Shown: piece by piece, positions 23,828 through 34,597 of the stretch | How positions within the stretch are numbered: the first letter of the stretch is position 1 | How the letters are laid out: each line of letters opens with the position of its first letter | Source of the DNA: Romanomermis culicivorax | Lineage: Eukaryota; Nematoda; Enoplea; Mermithida; Mermithidae | NCBI GenBank assembly: GCA_963922205.1 | Contig: CAWUHX010000208.1 | Location: forward strand, 310,001 to 374,000 | Direction of reading: 5' to 3' | DNA: 64,000 nucleotides | Position numbers and translations under genes: made by a program | Notes under the pieces: model-generated | Seen by the model: only the letters and a program-made list of their open reading frames with translations | What the model was told of the DNA's origin: nothing | Databases searched by the model: none

Positions 23828-24643
23828 ATGGTACGCTCAACAGATATCTTTAATTATTTTTCGTCGTTGTTCGGTGTGCCTCACGCGGCCATCGAGGAAC
23901 CATTATTTCTTGCGCCCGAGAACATGAAAGCGTTTATCAAGGCGATAAATCAGTCAAAATTTAGAGGACGAGTAGTCATCGCGCTAGATACTGAAAGTGG
24001 GAGGAAACCCAAAACGGTGGGTTCAAAACACAGCGACGCCTTACGGCTCTTGACAATTTCGACCATATGTGGAAAAAACTTTATAATAGATCTAAAGTTT
24101 TGGGACAGAGAACATTTTCACAAGGTATATAATACAATTTTCCGCGAAGAAAACATCATCGTCGGTTTTCATATCCGAGAAGATATCACGCTAGTCTTGA
24201 CTAGGTTCGGGTATCTAGATCAAGAAAAGGAATTAGCCCGAAAAAGGCGTGACAATATTGACTACATCTTGTCGTGCTGCGTTTATGATCTAGAAATCGT
24301 CTTAGCCGAGATGAAAGATAAGGCGAAGACTAGAATGGTAGGAATTAGCCCGGAAGCCCTGAACTTGAAGGCTTTTATGACGGAAATTTTGTTTTTGTGG
24401 GCTGATGCTTTTAAGATTTCGTGGGGCCAACTGAGCTCTTTAGAATTTCGGCAGTTAATGGAAGCGGACAAACTAAACATAGAAGTTTTACGATACGCGA
24501 CGCTCGACGCGCGCGGGTCTCTTCTATGTTTTTTGGCACTGTTACGATACGGGTTCGCTAGTGATGTGCAAAATTGCTTCAGACTATATCCTCACGATAC
24601 GATGGAGCCAGAATTGGTATCCGATTTAGCCCGAAGGTTTTGA
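23828..24643 (+). CDS. DEDDy 3'-5' exonuclease domain protein in Element 1
   Basis: 271 codons from ATG 23828 encode what looks like a complete RNase D/WRN-type exonuclease, which would remove nucleotides from 3' ends by a two-metal mechanism. Exo I is D54-T-E56 (IALDTESG). Exo II is VGFHIRED with D119. Exo III is Y223-A-T-L-D227 (RYATLDARG), giving DEDDy. Around these are family-like features: a strand LLTIST after Exo I, LNLKAFM ahead of the last motif like an RNase D lid helix, and SWGQLSSLE in the place of the usual W-x-x-R/Q-PL. It ends at a TGA (24641) that is followed in the same frame by open sequence into the next CDS. It is therefore probably the N-terminal part of a longer protein, cut by mutation or joined by readthrough. 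It sits in the usual env position of an LTR element. The substrate is unknown. Confidence 0.75.
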   Translation: MVRSTDIFNYFSSLFGVPHAAIEEPLFLAPENMKAFIKAINQSKFRGRVVIALDTESGRKPKTVGSKHSDALRLLTISTICGKNFIIDLKFWDREHFHKVYNTIFREENIIVGFHIREDITLVLTRFGYLDQEKELARKRRDNIDYILSCCVYDLEIVLAEMKDKAKTRMVGISPEALNLKAFMTEILFLWADAFKISWGQLSSLEFRQLMEADKLNIEVLRYATLDARGSLLCFLALLRYGFASDVQNCFRLYPHDTMEPELVSDLARRF

Positions 24644-24703
24644 GAAACGTTTGAAGACAAATATACGGACCCGCAGTGGAAAGGCGCATACGGAGTTGAA
24701 GAA

Positions 24704-27700
24704 ATGACCGGCAATATCAATGCGTTGTACTTTATGATGCGCGGGGAAGCCATATCAACTTATAAATTGTCAGAAGAGCAAACGGCTGGAAATTTCTATT
24801 GCCCTCCACATTTCTCGAATAGCGAAAAAGATCCGCAACCGGTACCCCGTGGTTGGTACCCGTGGATAGAAAGAAGAGTGAAAGCATCACGAAAAAGAAA
24901 AGATACTGAAGAATCGGAAGTAACGCCCACCAACGATTGGGATCTAGAAGATATACTAGCGGCGCGACAGTTCGGACGTCCAATAGAGCCACGAGAAATG
25001 GAAATGAAACAAGGAAGGTGGCCCAATAAAGTGATCCATTTTACGAATAAATTGCAAGAACAGGTATCGTCGCTCAAGGACTACTATCATAAAAAGATTA
25101 ATCGATCAATCGTCCCTGTGGTCAAAGAGTTGTACGAGAAGAATATAAATCCTATTATCTATTTCTTGTGGCCTCACTCGGCGCAAGAATGGAGATCTTG
25201 GGTCCCTGGATTTACTTCGGGTATGTGGTCTACTGTATGGAGAAACGAGCAAGAGCGGATCGAATTTATGAAATGGATGGGCCAAGACCTTCTAAATAAC
25301 AAAATGACTGATCAGGCAGAACAAATGATGGAACGATATCCGAAGGTACGCACGCAGAAGTCGGTCCAAAATACTTTCTGTGTCCTGCCTATAAAATGGA
25401 TACCGGGTTCTTTGAAAGAACCTGAAGAAGAAATAGAAACGGATTTACGCGATAACTCTATTTATTTTTTGAACCATAACTTTTATAACGTGTTTCATTT
25501 TTTGCATATTCACGCGGCGAGCAAAAATCTCATTTATTGGAATGTTTCCGCGTCCATATTCGAGGCTAAGGACCTATGGGTCCCAAGCACTTCTGCAACT
25601 TTTAAGTCGGTAACTAAGTGGGACGATTCGGATCTGTTTCCCCAAGTAGAAGTTGTGGTCCCGGCTAGCCTGGGTCCTGTAGAAGGAACTTCGAAGGAGC
25701 AGACAGAAAACGTACCCTCTAAAAACGAGAATTTGAATGTTTCAGGTGTCGAAATGGACCAGGAAAAGCCCGTCGAAGTTATTATCGCGGATTCCCCCAC
25801 AGCCAACGCGCCCATTGACGATAACAAAAATGTCGGGGGGGAAGGAAAATTGATGGAAATAGTTGAACCCGAACGCGAGATACAACCCGATGTGGAAAGA
25901 TTGACAGAGCAGATAAAAGAAATGCGAGAAAAAATAGAAACGTTAGAAAAAGAGAAGTATGGGAAGGCCGCGATTGAGCTGGCAAAACAACTGGAAACTA
26001 TCAACGCTGAAGAAGAGGAGACAAGCGAGGAGCCGTATGTGGAAGTCGTTTCTGAAATCGGAAGTGAGGACGAATCTCCCGAAACTAACGTTCTGCCCGC
26101 ACCGCCGGTTTATGCCAAGGCTGGTGGGCAGAGTGTAGAAAACATAACTAATCCTACAAAGTTTGCGAGAGTAATGCATAATAAAAGGCAAGAAAAAGAA
26201 AATCGAATATCGAAAGAAGAAAACAAAGCCGAATTGGACCAAGTGAAGAGCGGGAAATTTCATCAACCGCCTGGAAACCCCAACGATAGAATCAAGTACC
26301 GACGAGGCCTCGGGAAGCGTGGGCAGCTCTTGAAGAAAGCTTTGAAAGAAGGAAAGTACGTCGTTGATTTTCAATATGGTAGAGTGTCGTTGACGAATCC
26401 GTGCGTTCAGAAGTATCTCGCACATATGAATCCTGCTTTGGATGAAGAAGTGGCTCTTATGACCACGGATTTGATAAATTGTATTTACGACGAAGCGGGA
26501 GTAGAAATCGAAACTATACGCTATTATGAGCTGCAATTTCACGTATTGCAGGCCAATTTACCAGAAAAATTGTGGAATATATTCGAGAGGCAATTGACAG
26601 AATGGGCCACAACTCGGGCTCCGGAGAAAGCCTATGAAGCCGCAGTGTGGGCTTGCGCATGCCTATTTATGAAACTGTCGCGGTTGGGCAGGATTCCGCA
26701 GAATTTTGCTGGATTCCATTACCAGGCTCATGCTTACGTTGCCATGAAACTGCGCCGCGAGTTTAATGCGGGGCAAGAAGGACCAGCTAGTAATTTTCAT
26801 ACGCTATACGCCTCTTGCCAATCCAAGGCATCAGGGTTAGCGTATACAATTGCGAAAGCCGTACTCCATGATAAAAAAGACCCGGAACCAAATTATACGA
26901 ATATTCAAGTTTGGAAGAAAGAGATCGATAATACGGATCCGCGAATACGTTTTTGGGAAGTTATCGATAGAAAGAAAGCTCGCGATCTACTGGAACTCGA
27001 GAAAAAGTTGAAAAAGAAAATCGGGTACCGAGTTAAGCACCCCTACAGCAGGCCTGCGGCAGGTAAGGTATCCAGACATTGGACGAGAAAAGACGATGAT
27101 AAGCAGAAAAAAGAAAAATCGGCTACGCCGGAAAAGGAACGAAAAAGGAGATATGAAAGTCTGCATCGGGACGAAAGTTGGCATGAAAAGTCGATGTCAA
27201 GAGAAAAAAGACGGAGAGAGAATGAGGAGGAAAGCTGGCGTAAAGAAATTGAGGAATACGAGGAGAAATTCGAGCGAAAAGAGAAGGAAAGAAGAGAAAG
27301 GGAGGAGAGAAAAGAGAATCGAAAATCGCGAAGCCGAAAAAGAACACCCGGATACTATCAGCATGATGATCAATTGGACGTGTCCTATTCCAGTCGGACG
27401 GCCTCACTGGATAGGCCTAGGGCCAACGAAGCAAGTCAACAGGGAGTACCAATGGCCGACCCTAATGCAATGATGATGGCGCAGCAGCAACAATTGCCGT
27501 ATATGCCGCCGAATTATCCGGGATTACCTATGGTAGGAGTTGACTGTATGACTCGCCCTCTCTTTTCAGGTCAACTACTGCCCAATACAATGATACCTCC
27601 GCCACAGCAATTTCAAGTTTCGCAATTTCCGGTTTTACAATTCCAGCCGGGCCAACAGCAATATTATCACCAGTTCTTGGTCCCGCCCGGAATACAAATG

Positions 27701-27895
27701 CCGCCGCCGTCAGTAATTCCGCCGATACGCAACGTGCAAGGCGAAGAAAGGATGGAAATTCCGGGTACGTCGACGGGAATGCAAGTGCCGCAAGGACCAC
27801 CGCTGATAGGAAACCCCGAATATATATCGCCGCTGAAGAGAGATCAAGGTATCGGTCAGCCGGGGCGGGACCACAGCGGTCATCGACAGAAGTAA
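24704..27895 (+). CDS. Large unrecognised protein in Element 1 extra frame (1063 aa)
   Basis: I do not recognise this family. It is in the same frame as the exonuclease; the 60 bases between the TGA at 24641 and this ATG are also open, so one frame of about 1,354 residues seems ancestral. Visible parts: an aromatic-rich N-terminal third (Trp/Tyr/Phe clusters around residues 150-310); an acidic, Ser/Pro-rich linker to about 400; a coiled coil at about 400-430 (ERLTEQIKEMREKIETLEKE); another acidic linker; a helical domain at about 520-780 with a conserved-looking Cys/Trp/Ala core; a very basic Arg/Lys/Glu tract at about 780-890; and a Pro/Gln-rich tail with PPG, QFQ and YYHQF motifs. No signal peptide or clear membrane anchor was found, so it is not env-like. 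The basic tract could bind nucleic acid; that is inference. Confidence 0.75.
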   Translation: MTGNINALYFMMRGEAISTYKLSEEQTAGNFYCPPHFSNSEKDPQPVPRGWYPWIERRVKASRKRKDTEESEVTPTNDWDLEDILAARQFGRPIEPREMEMKQGRWPNKVIHFTNKLQEQVSSLKDYYHKKINRSIVPVVKELYEKNINPIIYFLWPHSAQEWRSWVPGFTSGMWSTVWRNEQERIEFMKWMGQDLLNNKMTDQAEQMMERYPKVRTQKSVQNTFCVLPIKWIPGSLKEPEEEIETDLRDNSIYFLNHNFYNVFHFLHIHAASKNLIYWNVSASIFEAKDLWVPSTSATFKSVTKWDDSDLFPQVEVVVPASLGPVEGTSKEQTENVPSKNENLNVSGVEMDQEKPVEVIIADSPTANAPIDDNKNVGGEGKLMEIVEPEREIQPDVERLTEQIKEMREKIETLEKEKYGKAAIELAKQLETINAEEEETSEEPYVEVVSEIGSEDESPETNVLPAPPVYAKAGGQSVENITNPTKFARVMHNKRQEKENRISKEENKAELDQVKSGKFHQPPGNPNDRIKYRRGLGKRGQLLKKALKEGKYVVDFQYGRVSLTNPCVQKYLAHMNPALDEEVALMTTDLINCIYDEAGVEIETIRYYELQFHVLQANLPEKLWNIFERQLTEWATTRAPEKAYEAAVWACACLFMKLSRLGRIPQNFAGFHYQAHAYVAMKLRREFNAGQEGPASNFHTLYASCQSKASGLAYTIAKAVLHDKKDPEPNYTNIQVWKKEIDNTDPRIRFWEVIDRKKARDLLELEKKLKKKIGYRVKHPYSRPAAGKVSRHWTRKDDDKQKKEKSATPEKERKRRYESLHRDESWHEKSMSREKRRRENEEESWRKEIEEYEEKFERKEKERREREERKENRKSRSRKRTPGYYQHDDQLDVSYSSRTASLDRPRANEASQQGVPMADPNAMMMAQQQQLPYMPPNYPGLPMVGVDCMTRPLFSGQLLPNTMIPPPQQFQVSQFPVLQFQPGQQQYYHQFLVPPGIQMPPPSVIPPIRNVQGEERMEIPGTSTGMQVPQGPPLIGNPEYISPLKRDQGIGQPGRDHSGHRQK

Positions 27896-28200
27896 ATTAT
27901 TTGTTAATAATGACCCCCCTCTTTGTGAGGTCAATATAAGCGTAATTCTTTCAAGTTGTAAATTTTTCGGGTATTGCTTAGATCACTTATCTTTTTCCGA
28001 GCGTTAGTATTACAAAATAAGAAACCGGTTGTGCCACTTTAAAATTGCCTTAAAATTGCCTTTTGTACTAATCTCAGTTTGTTTCGTTTATTCTTTCTCT
28101 TCGTCTGTGTTTTATTTTATTTGAACCTGCACAAGCATATTTTGTACCTCATTTTTCGGTGAACTTGTAAACGATAATCCAAATCTCGTATTTGCGTAAA
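27896..28200 (+). other. 3' untranslated part of Element 1
   Basis: AT-rich sequence with no supported frame. Confidence 0.5.
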
Positions 28201-28202
28201 TT

Positions 28203-28460
28203 TTGGTTTTTCTTCTTTTTTTTTTCCTTCCAATGCAGTTGCCAACTAGCATCGTGCAGTGTGTAGGCAGCTTTCGCATAACCATTTTTCACATTTCTCT
28301 TTACCTTTTTCCAAAACATATTTTCACTTCAAAATCCTTTTTTTTTTATGGCACAAACCGTGTTACTGGTTTAAGTTTACCCTTCAATAAGGCAAAATCA
28401 CTTTAACAACAAATACCATAAACATTTTTGATTCAAAATCTAGACAGCCAAAGGGCCAGA
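28203..28460 (-). repeat. Inverted, diverged LTR fragment inside Element 1
   Basis: The segment 28348-28411 is the reverse complement of the Element 1 LTR around 16335-16400, at roughly three-quarters identity (CACAAA-CGT-TTACTGGTTT and AATCACTTTAACAACAAA blocks). Weaker matches to the same LTR family extend left, including CTTTCGC-ACCATTT as in the solo LTR near 44650. It looks like an old, backward copy of a related LTR captured in the 3' region. Confidence 0.6.
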
Positions 28461-29064
28461 GGATTTGGTTTTCGGGCATCCTTTCTCCCTGGGGGCAGAT
28501 AATACCAAAGGCGTTGGGGGGCCAGTGTCCGGCCAGGGGGCCAGAGGAGCAACGGCAGCGAAAAATTCGGAAAGTCTTGCGGGCTCTCCACAGTCAACAC
28601 CCCCCCTCCGGAGAGGACGGAGACGAACGCCAAAATCGATGAAGGAGGAGCCGCCGATAAAATACACATCGACGGCAGTGGGGAGCGGCCCACAACTTAA
28701 CCCGGGCAACGCGGGGGTCGCCGCCGGTCAAACGATTTTATTTTTTTTTATTTGATCAAATTCGGCCCGAGCGCCGCGAACGCTATTCGTTCGAACATTT
28801 TATTCTTTGTTTTATTCGGGGACAACCGGCCCACGGGGCACTCTTATTTGAAAACTTTTTTAGCGTCCGGGGTAGCACCCGGCGCCATTGGCCCCATGGT
28901 GGAACGATACCGTTCGAAACGGACATTTTATTTTTTATTGCGTCAACGGCGCGTGCGTCGTCTTTTTGGAACGATTGGAAGCGTCGGTCGTCAGCGTCGA
29001 GGGTCTGGGGCCCTTGGGGGACCTCCTGACTTTTCCCTTCGCTGGCGGGAAAAGTCTTGCCTTT
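28461..29064 (+). other. G+C-rich tract before the 3' LTR
   Basis: About 600 bp markedly richer in G+C than all surroundings, with many GGGG and CCCC runs and GGCC sites. Short frames exist in several phases, but none has recognisable protein features. It may be a structured RNA region or captured foreign sequence. Confidence 0.4.
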
Positions 29065-29076
29065 GGGGGGGAGGGA
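29065..29076 (+). promoter_or_regulatory. Polypurine tract
   Basis: A run of purines, GGGGGGGAGGGA, directly abuts the 3' LTR start. This is the expected primer for plus-strand DNA synthesis. Confidence 0.85.
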
Positions 29077-29863
29077 TGTCAGAGGGTCAATTCCTCTGAC
29101 CTTTGGTCCTCTAACTACCTCATTTTTATTCTCTAAAACTCCTTTGTTGTTAAAGTGATTTCATTTATTCTTGGGCAAACAAACCAGTAAAACGTTTTGT
29201 GTCATATACATTTTTGGCTCAAAAAATACATAAATGGTGACGTGAATGTTTTGCATGCATCTGGCAAGTCGATGTTAGACGCGTGGCGGTTTGTTTCATT
29301 ATTATTATTATTTCGTCTTATTGTGAACCGGTCGCGTTTTCCTTTGCGTCTTCAAAGAAGACTTGTGGCGACTGTGGAAGGTTGGCGGACGCATTTTATT
29401 GTTCGTATTGTTGTGTGTTTTCGACTTCGCGTCGCGGACTCGTCTGGAGAAACTCCCGCGACCTGAGAAGACTTTCGACGTTCAAACTTGGTTGAGGAGA
29501 AGAGTGAGTGTTAGTTCAACAGGTAGATAGATCATTTTCTCAAGCTTTCAGCTTAGGTCGTGGATTAAGATACCCGAAGGTCCCTGGGACTCTGTGTACA
29601 GGGACTTAAGAAGGGTCAGCGGCTTAGGGAGGAGATTAGCGTTCGTATTCATACTTTGGCATTTTGTATTTTCGTTCACCACTTGCTCACGGTTGTATTT
29701 GCACTTTTGTCAGTTCCCAAAATAAATATCTTTGTTTCTTACGTCTCTGTGACCTGCAGTAGGATAGTATCTAGCACCGGGTTAGCGTCAGGGGCCGTAC
29801 TAGATTGGATCTCCCAAGAACCGCAGCTAGGTAGCCGAGGGCATACGAGCACGTAATACGACA
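29077..29863 (+). repeat. Element 1 3' LTR
   Basis: 787 bp, the same ends as the 5' LTR, with AATAAA at 29721-29726. CCAC follows as the target duplication. Confidence 0.95.
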
Positions 29864-29867
29864 CCAC

Positions 29868-31330
29868 TACTATTTCAACAATGTTGGTGTGCACATACTA
29901 GAAAATTCACTCCTAATCTTATTGAGATCGTTTGTTCATTGCCATAACTAGATCTATTCAGAAAGCTGTTAGTTTTGCAAGTTTTTTCTTCTTGAACTGA
30001 TAATGTATCGAAATTTTTTGCAGATGTATAAAGAGCAAATTATTAATTTTTGAGACATTTCAAGGATGGAAACTAGACACAAACAGCACATGAGCCGGAG
30101 ATAAATGTGGCAGTTTGAAAAAATCAAAATTTTGCATGAAAGCTAAAATATAACCTGTGCTAATTCAGACATTAATTAAACCTGGTAAGCTAGAAAATAA
30201 TGTATGTCAAAAATCAAAAAATTCAATATTTTAAGATGAGGTCAAGTTTTAATTTTCCCACAAAATAAATATAACTTCAAATTCCTAAGACATCAAGCAA
30301 AACTAATTGCATGATTTTCAATGGGGGGGGGGGGTAATTATCTACTTATCACTGCTCTCTATATAAGAATTTAAGTTTTCTAACAAAGTGTGTCTTAATC
30401 ATAAGTTTTCCGAATGATTAATTTTTGGGCTCTATTTCTTGGAAACATTTTTACATAAATAAGTTCATGTTTTACTTTCCCTTTTGTGAAAAAGTTCATG
30501 GTGTATATAGCCCAATTTTGTGGACCAGTACAGACCCATGATTTCTATATGCAAGGTTTCTATAGTGTGTACTACTTTTCGGACCATGTTCATTAAATTC
30601 ATAATTCTTTCAGTTCACCAACAAATCCTAATAAAAACAATGCCCTAGAATTATTTTCTTGAATGCAAGGTAATATCATTAGCAAAACTAAATAAGCACT
30701 GTTTTGGTAGAGCGTCTCTTGCTACCAGCTTTTAAAGAACCTTTGACCTTTTCTAGCATTTATAATTGATTTTATGAGCTAAATGGGCTTCGGCGGTCTA
30801 ACATCTTCATGTTTGTTTTGGAAAACAGCCAGTAAACAAAATCAGACATTTACCTGTATAAATCAGTGTGTATAATAAGATGCATCAGTTTCTATACACA
30901 TCCTATCATGTGTGTATGTATAGCATCAATGTTTTATTAGACCTTTAACCTCTGGCACAGTTTTCTTCGTGTATATGTGTCTCTTTCTTTTCTTTGTCTA
31001 TTTTTGTAGTATCAATTACGGTTTCTACATCGAGGACAGTTCCTTTTTTGCAGCTGATCTGTTGGGCACCCTGTTGATGGCAAAGTCGCATGGGGAAATC
31101 GCCATGCAAATCGAATAAATGGACAACCAGCGGTGCAGAGATTTTTGCATAGAAGTGGAGCGCCACAGAAAGACCAAAAAGATATAGTGAAATCATTCTT
31201 TCACTTCATTACGTTTTTATTATATTTGGGTATATATTTGCTGGCGTCCATTAAAATTAATCCCAGCATCATCGCCTTATTTTGCATAATAATAGTTCAT
31301 CAGATTTATTGGTTAACTTATTTGTTTATT
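29868..31330. other. No gene recognised
   Basis: AT-rich sequence with a G run near 30327. Short frames lack any support. Confidence 0.4.
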
Positions 31331-31669
31331 ATTTAGATATTATCCATCGACGAAGACGGAGGGCCAAAGGTCCAGGCATCAGCTTGCAGTCAGCAAGCCT
31401 TGGAAAACCCTTTAAGGGTTATACTCAAGTAAGTTTATCCCTGAGGGGATTCCTTGTCTCAGCTAGGAGACTGCGGAGCTCTTTGGTGAGGCCCTGCATT
31501 TAGAGTAAAGTTTATCTTTGTTGTTGTAGGTCGGGGATAATCGGACTGTTGCACTATCACCGAGGCTTGGCCAAGGGAGTAGTTCTAACAGGTCAGTTCA
31601 GACCAGAAGCCTCAATCTTTCCTTACGCCTCTTAAGAAAAGACCTGTGCAACGGACCTGTCTCTGATTT

Positions 31670-32500
31670 TCTACACAGTTTTCTATACCTGTCTCCTTCT
31701 GGTCATTTTTCATGAAAGATCTTCTTGGTCATTTTTCATGACCTTATAAGTATGAACCCCTAGAAACGATGTTTCATCGTCTATAGACTTTTAGAGGTTT
31801 CGCTCCTAGAATTGAGCATCACTGGCATAAAAGACCATTCTAATTTGGACGATCATTCAGAAATGCAGGGCTTCCATTTAGCTTTTCTATATACCTGCAG
31901 ACCACACACCTCTCATTTTGGAGCCCCAAGGCGCATTTTTTTGGATGACTTCCTCCGTGGGTGGAGGAAGTTGTTTTTACACATGCTTTCTTTTAGTTTT
32001 TCCAATTTAGCTTACTTTATTTTTCTTTTTTTATTTTTGTAGTTGGACTAAATAATTATTTCAGGATAAAACAAAATTGATACATTGGTTTAAAAGTTTT
32101 TCTTTTGCTACATGAAGATTTTTTTAAACTCTCCAAGATCTCCTAATTTTCTACACGCTTTCTATACCAGACTCCTTCTGGTCCTTTTCTATAAAAGACT
32201 TTTTTGGTCATTTTTTCACAGCCAAGCAACTTTATACGCATGCACCTGTAGGAATAATGTTTCATCCTGTATGCACCTTTTCGAGATTTTACTTATACAA
32301 CAGACCATTACTGAAAAATCTGACCAATCTGACAACTACTGACTGGAACAATTGTTCAGGAATGGGACCTCGGAACATATTTACGCCTGCAGCTGGCGCC
32401 CTTTTGTCAAAGACGATTGGAGGGGGGGCGCAAAAGGGATCAGGGGATGCAAATTTTTGAAAGTCGTTTTTTATACATGCTTTCTTCATATTTCTTTTCC
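31670..32500 (+). repeat. Two diverged direct repeats about 475 bp apart
   Basis: Blocks in 31670-31990 recur in order in 32146-32490: TTTTCTATACC then CTCCTTCTGGTC, then AATG/GATGTTTCATC, then CAT(T)ACTG-like motifs, then ACATGCTTTCTT. It could be an old tandem duplication or two decayed LTRs. No frame is conserved. Confidence 0.5.
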
Positions 32501-32635
32501 ATTTTTTTGTTCATTCTAGTTTTCCTTTTTCCACTTGTTGTTCATCATCAATTTTTCTTTTCCATCTACAGTAACACCATTATTACCCTAACTCCACTAT
32601 AACTACTATTATGATAACTACCAAACCTGTTTGCT

Positions 32636-32775
32636 TTACCATATAACCTATAAATCGACAAAAAAATTGAGCGTATATGCTTACCATATGACCTATAAAT
32701 CGGCCAAAAAAGACAAATTATAGGTTTTACACAAAAGATAGGGATATGCTTAACCATACATCCTATAGGGGCCCG
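32636..32775. repeat. Short repeated ACCATAT...CTATA motifs
   Basis: The pattern (A)CCATATAACCTATAAATCG recurs three times in about 130 bp (near 32638, 32684 and 32752) with changing spacing. Confidence 0.5.
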
Positions 32776-32899
32776 CCTTACTATTCATGTGACTTTTTGG
32801 TGTGCACTCCCTCCCTTTCCAACACCTTGAAGTAGCAAACAAAAGGTAGAGTATGGAACTAGATAAATTTTTTCCTACCTACATAAAGGACAGCATTCT

Positions 32900-34590
32900 G
32901 AATACAAGTTGCAGTCAAGCATCTATGAGTTTGAGGCATCCAAATATGGAGTATATAAACTGCCCCAGTTTTTTCCAAAGAAACTCCAAGGAAAACTAGT
33001 AAGACAAAAAGCCTTGGAAAACTCTACAAACTGTCGTAGCTATTTGTCGTAGAAATTTTTTTCACAGTTTTTATGCAAGATGAAAGGAAGATCCATACAA
33101 AAGACATAGATAAAATCAATTTTTTTCGCATTATGATAAGCATTCGCCAAACGGAGTTTTCCGAAAACTTCTTGCATATTCAAAATCCATTACTTATTCT
33201 CTACCACTGCATACACATTTTATTTCAAGATGTTGAATATTGAAGAAAATTTTTTTCTATTGTCATTTTCAAAGACTGAAGAATATTGTGAAATGGCTTT
33301 TCTGAAAACACCACGTGTAATCATGATTTTATGCATTTAATCAACACTTTGCTGCGGGGTTAAGACTATTCTCATCTATGACATATAAGAAGATTGTGAA
33401 AAAAGAACTGTGAAAATTAACAGCTATGCTATAACAACCGCAAAGTTACTTATGATTCAAAGTAACTTAACTTATGACTGTGATGTCTCACATCAATTTG
33501 AAGTTCAGATGCACAGTGCTTTCAGCCTAAATTAAATTTTTGATCATTCTTTTACATCTAGACTATGACTCATCAGGATTCAAAATATTGTTAGTATGAC
33601 TTATGTAACTAGTTACAAACTCTTAGAGGGAGAATTAGACTGTTCAGATTCTGGCTTTTTTTGAGAGTTATCTAAAATTTATTTGAAAATCATGAAATCA
33701 AAATCGAATAAAAATCACAATTCCTCAAATTGAGATTTTTATATGTTTTGTATATGGATAAATCATAAATATTGGTGGTTGGCTTAACTATGTACTGGAA
33801 TTTCAGTGAACAAATATTGTTTGACAAATCAAAGGCTGAATGGTCACTGGTTTGCACTAAAAGCTAAAAATGTTATTCAATTTTTTGTGGTACAAACTAC
33901 CCACATCAAGGACCTGTGATAAGTTTATAATTTTGATATTTTTAGACATTTTTGAGACTGTTCAAGTATTTTCAAGTATCTCAACTCAGAAAAGGCGTTA
34001 CTTTTTAGCCAAATACTTATTACGTGCACAAAGCAACGCCCTATATCCACATATGACAAAGTATTCTCAATCTATTAGGTTACATTTTTATGCTGTTTTG
34101 AAGTGTTAAAATGTAGTTCGAAATACAAAAAAAGTCATTTGCAGCTTCATGTAGGTCTATTCTCATTGGATACCGCAAAATTTTGTTCCTCATTTGTGTA
34201 GCATATGTTTTAAATAAATCTAATGGTTATTTGAATATCATACTGACAGTTTTGTTAGAATTTCTCGAATTGTGATTTTTGTATGTTTTTTGTGAGGGGA
34301 AATCCTCACCATTGATGGCTGGCTCAACTGTGTACTGAAAATGCTGTGGATAAATATTTTTTGCCACATTCAAGGCTAAATGACTTCTGGTACTGCACTA
34401 CAAGAACTGAAAAATTTTTAGGGTACAAACTACTCACAACAACAACCATCAGTAGTAGTAGATTGTGTTCCTCTCATATTACATGTCTGAAAGAATTGAT
34501 GAAACTGAACTGATGAAATTTGTGAGGTTTGTTCAATCAATTTGATGAACAAGTGCATAAGCAGAAACTGCTTTGGAGCTCATTTCTCAA
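32900..34590. repeat. Old dispersed repeat sequence with an internal duplication
   Basis: Positions 32930-33070 resemble 930-1080 at low identity. Within the stretch, 33660-33910 and 34210-34450 share an ordered set of blocks (TGATTTTTGTATGTTTT, then GGTTGGCT-AACT-TGTACTG, then GGTACAAACTACTCACA), a diverged direct duplication. No gene was found. Confidence 0.4.
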
Positions 34591-34597
34591 ATACATA

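Larger units (their letters stand above)
16270..29863 (+). mobile_element. Element 1: full-length 13.6-kb Ty3/Gypsy LTR retrotransposon
   Basis: Two 787-bp LTRs in the same orientation bound gag, pol and a long extra frame. A 4-bp target duplication, CCAC, lies at 16266-16269 and 29864-29867. The domain order protease, RT, RNase H, integrase and the GPY-type integrase tail place it in Ty3/Gypsy. The LTRs differ at about five positions, which implies a recent insertion. Even so, the copy has an RT frame break, an integrase stop and a stop in the extra frame, so the damage may be recent or it may have been mobilised by relatives. Its length is well above the usual 5-10 kb, largely because of about 6 kb between pol and the 3' LTR. 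Confidence 0.93.

Noticed and set aside
24704-27895. Envelope protein in the env position of Element 1
   Set aside because: No signal peptide, convincing membrane anchor or furin-type site was seen; the protein is charged with coiled-coil and Pro/Gln-rich parts.
28465-29136. Short overlapping frames before the 3' LTR as genes
   Set aside because: They are open in several phases because of high G+C and have no recognisable domain.
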